From assembly GCA_905193725.1 (NCBI GenBank), contig CAJJPW010000151.1, forward strand, positions 1 through 5,482: a DNA stretch of 5,482 nt. Reading direction: 5' to 3'. The notes beneath the pieces are model-generated. The model was not told the DNA's origin. It saw only the letters and a program-made list of their open reading frames with translations, and did no database searches. Origin of the DNA: an uncultured Eubacteriales bacterium. Its GTDB lineage: Bacteria > Bacillota > Clostridia > Christensenellales > Christensenellaceae. Within the stretch, counting starts at the first letter, position 1. Each line of letters starts with the position of its first letter. Position numbers and translations under genes: made by a program. Below, piece after piece: positions 1 through 5,282 of the stretch.

Positions 1-549
1 GCACTTGCGGGACTGGACGCTCTCGCTCTCCCAGTCCACATAGTTGATCTGCAGCTGGACAAACTCCATCTCCGGATGCGCCTTTAAAATGTCCTCCAGC
101 ACATCTGCTTTATCGTGGAAAGAAAAACCAATGTGCTTTATCTTGCCCTCGGCCTGCTTTTTTTGGATGAACTCAAAGGCGTGAATGCGCTGAGAAGTCT
201 CATAAGTGCTCCGGGTGAGCGAGTGGAGCCAATAATAATCTAGGTATTCCACCCCCAAACGCTCTAGTGTCTCCTGAAAAATAGGTTCTAATTGATCCTC
301 ACTTTGAATCATGAACATAGGCATTTTGTCAGTGATTGTGTAGGATGACCGGGGGTACTTTTTTACCACTGTCTCCCGAAATGCCGTCTCACTGGCTCCG
401 TTATGGTATACGTAAGAAGTGTCGTAATAAGAAAAACCCTTCTGCATAAACTGGTCAACCATCTTCTGCATTTCGCTGATATTGATGTCCTGCGCATCCT
501 CTGGATTGTTTAGTGGCAGGCGCATCAATCCAAAGCCTAAATTTTTCAT
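1..549 (-). CDS. Aldo/keto reductase, N-terminal 183 residues (C-terminus beyond the left edge)
   Basis: NAD(P)H-dependent oxidoreductase of the aldo/keto reductase superfamily, cytosolic; the substrate cannot be told. Translating the minus strand from the ATG at 549-547 gives an open frame to the edge, beginning MKNLGFGLMRLP. The four catalytic residues fall where the family expects them: Asp43 (YYDTSYVYHNG), Tyr48, Lys75 (ITDKMP) and His109 (YYWLHSL). Barrel strands GKIKHIGFSFHD (about residues 135-146) and FVQLQINYVDWE (about 164-175) follow. This sequence style matches the long clostridial AKRs of roughly 370 residues that end in a [4Fe-4S] ferredoxin-like domain, but that part lies outside the window, so its presence is a guess. 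The start is supported by an AAAGGAGG ribosome binding site 7 bases upstream (564-557). The ATG overlaps the stop of the MerR gene (ATGA), so the two are probably translationally coupled. Confidence 0.93.
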   Translation of the reverse strand, partial: MKNLGFGLMRLPLNNPEDAQDINISEMQKMVDQFMQKGFSYYDTSYVYHNGASETAFRETVVKKYPRSSYTITDKMPMFMIQSEDQLEPIFQETLERLGVEYLDYYWLHSLTRSTYETSQRIHAFEFIQKKQAEGKIKHIGFSFHDKADVLEDILKAHPEMEFVQLQINYVDWESESVQSRKC

Positions 550-953
550 GGCTGTGCCTCCTTTGGAATATTTTGCTCTAATAGTTCTGAGCTGAGCTGC
601 ATCGCCTTTTTGTAGTACTCCTGTTTGCGACGCACTACAGCAAGGGATTGTTGGATTTCTGCCAGCTTCTCCTTTAACAGTCGCTCCTGGCGGACAAACA
701 TCTCGTATCGTTCGGGAAGAGAGCGGTCTCCATGCTGTAGGAGCTGCATATAGTACTTCATGTCTTTGATCTTTAGACCAGCTTGCTTAAAACAGCGGAT
801 GATCTTGAGTGTCTCCAAATCATGTTCGGAAAAGACGCGGTACCTGGAGTGTTTTCTTTTGAGATCTGGCAAAAGTCCTTCTTTGTCATAATACCGCAAG
901 GTGGCAGCAGAAAGCCCAGTGATTTCAGATACTTGTTTGATGGAATAGTTCAT
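546..953 (-). CDS. MerR-family transcriptional regulator
   Basis: A 135-residue DNA-binding regulator, presumably controlling its own operon with the aldo/keto reductase. Residues 1-70 form the MerR winged helix-turn-helix: YSIKQVSEITGLSAATLRYYDKEGLL is the recognition helix and wing entry, and the RYRVFSEHDLETLKIIRCFKQAG stretch follows it in the usual order. About residues 80-125 are charged and helical, fitting the antiparallel coiled coil used for dimerisation. The C-terminal effector part is very short and holds no cysteine cluster, so this is not a metal-sensing MerR/CueR type; the only cysteine is C54 in the wing region. It resembles regulators commonly next to aldo/keto reductases in Firmicutes. 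The start is supported by AGAGGT (964-959) 5 bases upstream. The ligand or stress sensed cannot be told. Confidence 0.95.
   Translation of the reverse strand: MNYSIKQVSEITGLSAATLRYYDKEGLLPDLKRKHSRYRVFSEHDLETLKIIRCFKQAGLKIKDMKYYMQLLQHGDRSLPERYEMFVRQERLLKEKLAEIQQSLAVVRRKQEYYKKAMQLSSELLEQNIPKEAQP
557..564 (-). promoter_or_regulatory. Ribosome binding site of the aldo/keto reductase
   Basis: Reads AAAGGAGG on the minus strand, a near-perfect Shine-Dalgarno sequence, 7 bases before the ATG at 549. It lies inside the last codons of the MerR gene and fixes the reductase start at the ATGA overlap. Confidence 0.85.
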
Positions 954-988
954 AGGTTACCTCTATATTTGACCTTGCTTTTGCTGTT

Positions 989-1019
989 AGTATAACACTA
1001 AAGTAAACTTTAAAGTCAA
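989..1019 (-). promoter_or_regulatory. MerR-type promoter with 19-bp spacer and central dyad
   Basis: On the minus strand a -35 box TTGACT (1019-1014) and a -10 box TATACT (994-989) are separated by 19 bases rather than the optimal 17. That long spacer is the hallmark of promoters that MerR-family proteins activate by untwisting DNA. The spacer contains the inverted repeat TAAAGT-AA-ACTTTA (999-1012), close to its centre, the expected position of the regulator's operator. Transcription should start near 982, giving a leader of about 30 bases before the MerR ATG at 953. Autoregulation of the MerR/aldo-keto reductase operon is inferred from this layout. Confidence 0.82.
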
Positions 1020-1020
1020 G

Positions 1021-1042
1021 GGGTAAAGATCGGTGATTACCC
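1021..1042. repeat. Short inverted repeat between the divergent promoters
   Basis: GGGTAA (1021-1026) and TTACCC (1037-1042) are perfect 6-base inverted arms around a 10-base centre. The repeat sits between the -35 box of the leftward promoter (1014-1019) and the -35 box of the first rightward promoter (1046-1051). It could be a regulator site, but arms this short can arise by chance. Confidence 0.35.
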
Positions 1043-1045
1043 ACC

Positions 1046-1074
1046 TTGACTAGGGGAATATAACAAACTATTAT
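1046..1074 (+). promoter_or_regulatory. Upstream rightward promoter (P1)
   Basis: A sigma-A-like promoter: -35 TTGACT (1046-1051), exactly 17 bases, -10 TATTAT (1069-1074). The predicted start is near 1081. It points at the DUF134 gene and the flavoprotein. Its -10 box shares its last base with the -35 box of the second promoter, so RNA polymerase could not occupy both at once. Confidence 0.6.
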
Positions 1075-1102
1075 TGACATATGCTCATAATTTGGATACA
1101 AT
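1074..1102 (+). promoter_or_regulatory. Downstream rightward promoter (P2)
   Basis: A close match to the sigma-A consensus: -35 TTGACA (1074-1079), exactly 17 bases, -10 TACAAT (1097-1102). The predicted start is near 1109, giving a leader of about 74 bases to the DUF134 ATG at 1183. This is the better of the two tandem promoters and the likely main promoter for the DUF134 and flavoprotein genes. Confidence 0.78.
1080..1089. promoter_or_regulatory. Candidate operator, palindrome TATG-CT-CATA
   Basis: A perfect 4+4 inverted repeat with a 2-base centre, directly after the -35 box of P2 and at the predicted start point of P1. A protein bound here would block both promoters. The nearest candidate regulator is the DUF134 protein encoded at 1183; that assignment is inference from position. 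Confidence 0.4.
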
Positions 1103-1122
1103 GAAGGTGCAAAATATTACAG

Positions 1123-1145
1123 CGCTCGTCTTGGACAAGCGGGCG
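1123..1145 (+). other. Leader RNA hairpin upstream of the DUF134 gene
   Basis: The transcript can fold CGCTCG(T)CTT around a GGAC loop with AAGCGGGCG: nine pairs, one of them G-U, with a single bulged U at 1129. It begins about 14 bases into the transcript predicted from P2. No U-tract follows, so it is not an intrinsic terminator. It may stabilise the 5' end or take part in leader regulation. No known riboswitch class is recognised. Confidence 0.45.
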
Positions 1146-1182
1146 AAGAGAGCAACCATCATGCAGCAAAGAAGGGAAGCTT

Positions 1183-1536
1183 ATGGCGAGAATACCCAAA
1201 TGCCGGAGCATTTGTTCAATGCCCAAGGTGGCGTCTTTTATTCCAGAAAACCTATCAGAGAAAAATTTAGAAAAAGTCGTGTTGGGAATCGACGAGTACG
1301 AGGTGATTCGCCTCATTGACTTAGAACATTTAGACCAGATTGGATGCGCTAGGCGCATGAATATATCCAGAGCGACAGTGGCCAGAATGTACAAGGAGGC
1401 CAGAAGTAAATTGGCAGATGCCATCGTCAATGGGAAGCGATTAGCCATTGAGGGAGGGACATTTCACGTGTGCCTTGCGCCACGTCCGGAGTGCATGGAT
1501 GCTGAACACTGTTGCCATAGACAAAAGGCAAAATAA
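1183..1536 (+). CDS. DUF134-family DNA-binding protein, probable local regulator
   Basis: A 117-residue member of the DUF134 family (Pfam PF02001), small predicted DNA-binding proteins of anaerobic bacteria and archaea. Family landmarks are clear: MARIPKCRSICSMPKV at the N-terminus, VVLGIDEYEVIRLIDLEHLDQ (about 32-52), then a helix-turn-helix resembling sigma region 4, CARRMNISRATVARMYKEARSKLADAIVNGK (about 55-85), and the closing LAIEGG. Seven cysteines (7, 11, 55, 97, 104, 110, 111) plus two histidines (95, 112) are present; the pair C7/C11 and the C-terminal cluster CLAPRPECMDAEHCCH could bind a metal or Fe-S cluster, or act as a redox switch, but that is inference. The ATG has AAGGGA (1172-1177) 5 bases upstream. 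It ends 31 bases before the flavoprotein start and is likely co-transcribed with it. Confidence 0.92.
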   Translation: MARIPKCRSICSMPKVASFIPENLSEKNLEKVVLGIDEYEVIRLIDLEHLDQIGCARRMNISRATVARMYKEARSKLADAIVNGKRLAIEGGTFHVCLAPRPECMDAEHCCHRQKAK

Positions 1537-1553
1537 TCGATCATTGACAGAAG

Positions 1554-1560
1554 AGAGGGG
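1554..1560 (+). promoter_or_regulatory. Ribosome binding site that sets the flavoprotein start
   Basis: AGAGGGG lies 7 bases before the ATG at 1568. It supports that start over the in-frame ATG at 1448, which lies inside the DUF134 gene, would add 40 residues with no domain similarity, and would push the FAD-binding motif away from the N-terminus, where this family has it. Confidence 0.75.
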
Positions 1561-1567
1561 TTTTTAC

Positions 1568-4150
1568 ATGAGAGTATTGGTAATTGGAGGAGTGGCTGCT
1601 GGAACAAAAACAGCGGCAAAACTAAAACGGCTTAACAGAGATGCAGAGGTTCGAATTCTCACCAAATCCACAGATATCTCCTATGCCGGATGCGGCCTGC
1701 CTTATTATGTGGGCGGAGTGATTGAACAGAGAGATCAGCTCATCGTCAACACGCCGCAAAAATACGCAGCGCTGACAGGAGTGGAAGTACTTACCGGCAG
1801 AGAAGCGGTAGAGGTAGCGCCTGAGAAAAAACAGGTGAAGGTGAAAAACCTGGGAAGCGGTGAAATGGAGGAGTATTCTTACGATTCGCTTGTCATCGCC
1901 ACAGGGGCATCTTCTATTGTGCCCAGCCTTCCGGGCACGTCCTTAGCCGGGGTGTTTACCATGCGTGCGCCGGAGGATGCCATCACCATGCGGGATTATG
2001 TGCAGACAAATGGTGCCAGAAGCGCTGTAGTGGTTGGCGGTGGCTTTATTGGCCTGGAGATCGCTGAGAACTTAAAAGCACAGGGATTGCGGGTTACTGT
2101 GGTGGATGTGATGAGCCAAATTCTGCCCAATGTGTTTGACTTCGAGATGGCGGATTATGCCAAAAGACATTTGGAGAAAAACGGAATTCGAGTGCTGACT
2201 AGCACTTCGTTAAAATCCATCTTGGGGGAACAAAAGGTCACGGGTGTACAGCTGGATAGCGGCATGCTTTCCGCGGATTTGGTGGCGCTTTCGGTGGGCA
2301 TTCGGCCCAACACAGCGTTTTTAGAGGGCAGCGGCATTGCCATGGAAAGAGGATTGATCGTGGTAGACGACCAGATGAAAACCAGCGTGGAGGATATTTA
2401 TGCCGCTGGAGATTGCGTTCAAGTGCAAAACAGGCTCACGGGCGCGCCTCAGTGGTCGGCCATGGGCTCGTCGGCCAACTACGAGGGAAGAATGCTGGCA
2501 CAGGTGCTGATGGGTCAACAAAAGCATTACCCAGGAGTATTGGGCACGGGAATTGTCAAACTGCCTGGCCTCAACTGCGGCAGAACTGGGTTGACGGAAA
2601 AACAGGCAAAAGAGGCAGGATATGATGTGGAGACGGTTCTGGCCGTGACGGACGATAAAGCGCACTACTATCCCGATGCGACCTTTTTTGCCACCAAATT
2701 GATTGGGGATAGAAAATCCCACAAGCTGTTGGGTGCACAGGTGTTCGGGCCCGGGGCAGTGGATAAAATGGTGGACATTGCCGTGCTGGGCATCTCCATG
2801 GGCGCTCGGCTGGAGGATTTCGAGAATATGGACTTTGCCTATGCGCCTCCTTTTTCTACCGCCATTCACCCCTTTGTACAGGCGGTGTATATCCTGCTCA
2901 ACAAGTTGAGCGGGGAGCTGGTGAGCATGACGCCTGCCGAGTATTTGAGCGGCAAGGCCAAGGGATATCGGGTGATCGACGTGGCGCCAGAGCCCACCAT
3001 ACCCGGTGCCACCTTTGTGGATCTCACTTCTGTAGGTGGAGAGATCGAGGGAATCGGCAAGGAGGAAAAGCTGCTGCTAGTCTGCATAAGGGGCAAGCGG
3101 GGATATTTTCTGCAAAACAGGATGAAGCACTATGGATACACCAATACGGTAGTGCTGGAAGGGGCAACCTCTTTTAACCAAGTGAAGGTAGAAGGAGTGA
3201 AGGCCACGGTTTCCTCAGAGGATATCACAAGAGTCAAGGCGTTGGGATTTTTATGGGACAAGCGAACTCCTAACTGCTTTAACGGACGGGTGATCACCCG
3301 CAACGGCAAGATCACCGCTCAGGAGAGCCGGGCGATTTCCGAGGCGGCAGAGCGGTTTGGCAATGGAGAGATCACCATGACCTCGCGCATGACCATGGAA
3401 ATCCAGGGGATTCCCTATGAGAACATCGAACCCTTAAGAGAATTTTTGGCCCAAGAGGGGCTGGAGACAGGTGGGACAGGCCCCAAAGTGCGGCCGGTGG
3501 TGTCTTGTAAGGGGACCACTTGTCAGTACGGCCTTATCGACACCTTTGATCTCTCTCAAAAGATACACGAGAGGTTCTACCATGGATATGCTCAGGTAAA
3601 GCTCCCACATAAATTTAAAATTGCCGTGGGCGGTTGTCCCAATAACTGCGTCAAGCCGGATCTAAACGACCTTGGAGTGATTGGACAGCGAGTTCCACAA
3701 ATCGATCTGGAAAAGTGCAGAGGCTGTAAGGTGTGTCAGGTGGAAAAAGCCTGCCCCATCCATGTGGCCCAAATGGTAGATGGTAAAATTGTCATCGATC
3801 CACAAAAGTGCAATCACTGTGGCCGGTGTATTGCCAAGTGTCCCTTTGGCGCGCTGGAGTCGTATACGGGCGGTTACAAGGTATACATTGGCGGCAGATG
3901 GGGAAAACACGTGGCACAGGGAAGAGCGCTGGACTGCATCTTCACCAGCGAAGAAGAGGTGTTGGATGTGATTGAAAAGGCCATTTTGCTGTTCCGAGAG
4001 CAGGGAGAGACCGGAGAGCGGTTTGCAGATACCGTGGCCCGCATTGGATTTGAAAATGTCCAGGAGCAGTTGCTCAAAAACGATCTGCTGGCGCGCAAAG
4101 AACAGAATATTGCGGCACAGATCCATCTAAAAGGAGGCGCAACCTGCTAG
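1568..4150 (+). CDS. Fusion redox enzyme: CoA-disulfide reductase-like flavoprotein, rhodanese, siroheme reductase module, two [4Fe-4S] motifs
   Basis: An 860-residue cytosolic protein; no signal peptide. Residues 1-445 form a pyridine nucleotide-disulfide oxidoreductase of the CoA-disulfide reductase/NADH oxidase group: FAD motif VIGGVAAG (5-12), redox cysteine C42 in SYAGCGLPYYVGG, NAD(P)H motif GGGFIG (157-162), second FAD motif YAAGD (278-282) and the conserved Y425 in FAYAPPFS. Residues about 450-540 are a rhodanese domain with active-loop cysteine C506 (CIRGKRG). Residues about 550-860 are a sulfite/nitrite reductase module: ferredoxin-like half with TSRMTMEIQGIP (605-616), siroheme/[4Fe-4S] cysteines C647, C652, C690, C694 (CKGTTC, GGCPNNC), then two inserted ferredoxin motifs (C717, C720, C723, C729 and C748, C751, C754, C758), then VYIGGRWG, as in Dsr/Asr-type enzymes. 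Expected cofactors: FAD, siroheme and about three [4Fe-4S] clusters. Likely NAD(P)H-driven reduction of a sulfur compound; nitrite is an alternative. The substrate is unproven. Confidence 0.93.
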   Translation: MRVLVIGGVAAGTKTAAKLKRLNRDAEVRILTKSTDISYAGCGLPYYVGGVIEQRDQLIVNTPQKYAALTGVEVLTGREAVEVAPEKKQVKVKNLGSGEMEEYSYDSLVIATGASSIVPSLPGTSLAGVFTMRAPEDAITMRDYVQTNGARSAVVVGGGFIGLEIAENLKAQGLRVTVVDVMSQILPNVFDFEMADYAKRHLEKNGIRVLTSTSLKSILGEQKVTGVQLDSGMLSADLVALSVGIRPNTAFLEGSGIAMERGLIVVDDQMKTSVEDIYAAGDCVQVQNRLTGAPQWSAMGSSANYEGRMLAQVLMGQQKHYPGVLGTGIVKLPGLNCGRTGLTEKQAKEAGYDVETVLAVTDDKAHYYPDATFFATKLIGDRKSHKLLGAQVFGPGAVDKMVDIAVLGISMGARLEDFENMDFAYAPPFSTAIHPFVQAVYILLNKLSGELVSMTPAEYLSGKAKGYRVIDVAPEPTIPGATFVDLTSVGGEIEGIGKEEKLLLVCIRGKRGYFLQNRMKHYGYTNTVVLEGATSFNQVKVEGVKATVSSEDITRVKALGFLWDKRTPNCFNGRVITRNGKITAQESRAISEAAERFGNGEITMTSRMTMEIQGIPYENIEPLREFLAQEGLETGGTGPKVRPVVSCKGTTCQYGLIDTFDLSQKIHERFYHGYAQVKLPHKFKIAVGGCPNNCVKPDLNDLGVIGQRVPQIDLEKCRGCKVCQVEKACPIHVAQMVDGKIVIDPQKCNHCGRCIAKCPFGALESYTGGYKVYIGGRWGKHVAQGRALDCIFTSEEEVLDVIEKAILLFREQGETGERFADTVARIGFENVQEQLLKNDLLARKEQNIAAQIHLKGGATC

Positions 4151-4205
4151 AGAGAATACTCTGGAAACGCAGAGCGGAATTTTAGAGCAATGGACGCATA
4201 GAAAA

Positions 4206-4245
4206 GGGCTGCCTGGGAGGTGCATAGGTGTTTTCTGGGCAGCCC
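4206..4245. terminator. Hairpin after the flavoprotein gene, weak or partial terminator
   Basis: GGGCTGCCTGG (4206-4216) pairs with CTGGGCAGCCC (4235-4245): 11 pairs, two of them G-U, with an 18-base loop. On the plus strand TCATTGAC follows rather than a U-tract, so this is a poor intrinsic terminator for the flavoprotein transcript. The minus strand has CCC then TTTT, but no minus-strand gene ends here. It may be an attenuator, an RNA-stabilising 3' structure, or a leaky stop before the transporter genes. Confidence 0.45.
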
Positions 4246-4280
4246 TCATTGACAGAATTGCGAGAAAGGACAACAAGGGA

Positions 4281-5282
4281 ATGAAAAAAAGAGTGGGAAT
4301 ACTGGGTGTGTTTGTAAGCCTCTGCCTGCTGATCACTGGCTGTGGAGGGGAGAAAACCCCATTCAGTCAAGAGCCTTCGGCATCGGTGCAGGCATCTCAG
4401 CAGAATACGGTACAGGATGAGGAGGCCTATACCTTTGTAGACGACGCAGGGCAGGAGATCACCCTGGAACAAAAGCCTCAGAAGGTGGCGGTGTTGTTAT
4501 CCTCCTTTGTGGATATCTGGCAGGTGGCTGGTGGCAGTGTGGATATCACGGTAGGCGAGAGCGTGGAAAGAGAGCTGGTGAAGGAGACAGAAGTACTGCT
4601 GGTAGACGGGGGCGCAGGTAAGACGATAGATAACGAACTGCTCATCTCCTATGAGCCGGATTTTGTGATCTGCTCGATGGACATTGGGGCTCAGGCAGAA
4701 TCGGCTGGAATTTGCAACCAGGCGGGGATACCGGCGGCCCAATTTCACGTGGATAGCTTTGGGGAGTATCTGCATATGCTGAAGATCTGCACGGACATTT
4801 TAGATGCGCCAGAGGCTTATGAGACGTATGGCCTCCAGGTACAGTCTCGTATTGAGGAGATTTTAGCTTCCGCCCAAAAAAGAGAGCCCAGGGAGATATT
4901 ATTTGTCCGGGCAGGTTCTAAATACAGCGCTACCAAGGCAAAAACGGCAAAAGACAACTTTGTGTGTGTTATGCTTCAGGAACTGGGCACCTATAACATC
5001 GCGGAAAATGCTCCCATTTTGCTGGATGGGTTGAGCTTTGAGGAGATCCTTTTGGAGGACCCAGACATCATCTTCATCACCACGATGGGCGATGAAGAGG
5101 CAGCTAAGGCGTATATGACAGGGGTGTTGGCGGAGGAACAGTGGCAGCAGCTCAGCGCCGTACAGGAGGGGAATTACTACTTTCTCCCCAAAGATCTGTT
5201 CCACTTCAAGCCAAATGCCCGGTGGGCCGAGGCCTATGAGTATTTGCTAGACTTGCTGTATCCAGAGGAAACCAATGAATAA
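4281..5282 (+). CDS. ABC transporter substrate-binding lipoprotein, iron-siderophore/cobalamin/heme class
   Basis: A 333-residue extracytoplasmic binding protein of the periplasmic-binding-protein type 2 superfamily used by BtuF/FhuD/FepB-like importers (Pfam PF01497). It has a lipoprotein signal: MKKRVG, a hydrophobic run and the lipobox ITGC with the lipid-attached cysteine at C21. A low-complexity Ser/Gln/Glu linker follows (about 22-48). The mature domain opens with TFVDDAGQEITL and KVAVLLSSFVDIWQVAGG (about 51-85). YEPDFVICS (124-132) and LSFEEILLEDPDIIFITT (251-268) are the family's conserved lobe motifs; the C-terminal FHFKPNARWAEAYEYL ends the fold. The ligand cannot be read: iron complexes, heme and corrinoids are all carried by this class. 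AAAGGA (4265-4270) lies 10 bases before the ATG, a slightly long spacing. No convincing -10 box follows the TTGACA at 4249, so transcription may come from upstream. Confidence 0.93.
   Translation: MKKRVGILGVFVSLCLLITGCGGEKTPFSQEPSASVQASQQNTVQDEEAYTFVDDAGQEITLEQKPQKVAVLLSSFVDIWQVAGGSVDITVGESVERELVKETEVLLVDGGAGKTIDNELLISYEPDFVICSMDIGAQAESAGICNQAGIPAAQFHVDSFGEYLHMLKICTDILDAPEAYETYGLQVQSRIEEILASAQKREPREILFVRAGSKYSATKAKTAKDNFVCVMLQELGTYNIAENAPILLDGLSFEEILLEDPDIIFITTMGDEEAAKAYMTGVLAEEQWQQLSAVQEGNYYFLPKDLFHFKPNARWAEAYEYLLDLLYPEETNE

Noticed and set aside
1074..1319. 81-residue plus-strand frame overlapping the promoter and the DUF134 start
   Set aside because: It starts within the -35 box, overlaps the clearly real DUF134 gene in another frame, and shows no recognisable protein features.
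1448..1567. In-frame ATG at 1448 extending the flavoprotein by 40 residues
   Set aside because: It lies within the DUF134 gene, the added residues match nothing in the family, and the ATG at 1568 has its own ribosome binding site and places the FAD motif at residue 5 as expected.
1544..1572. Promoter from TTGACA at 1544-1549 for the flavoprotein
   Set aside because: The -10 position would read CATGAG across the start codon; no usable -10 box exists at 16-18 bases.
2321..2869. 182-residue minus-strand open frame inside the flavoprotein gene
   Set aside because: It is antisense to conserved flavoprotein sequence, its composition is typical of a shadow frame (many His, Arg, Ser), and no ribosome binding site or family motif is seen.
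3662..4126. 154-residue minus-strand open frame opposite the ferredoxin region
   Set aside because: It is a shadow of the cysteine-rich coding strand; no domain is recognised and the plus-strand gene explains the sequence.
4249..4277. Promoter from TTGACA at 4249-4254 for the lipoprotein gene
   Set aside because: At 17 bases the -10 position reads AACAAG, a poor match that overlaps the ribosome binding region next to the ATG.
4182..4472. Minus-strand frames of 69 and 96 residues around the 4150-4280 gap
   Set aside because: Both run antisense into the lipoprotein signal region without a convincing start signal or homology, so the gap is better read as noncoding.
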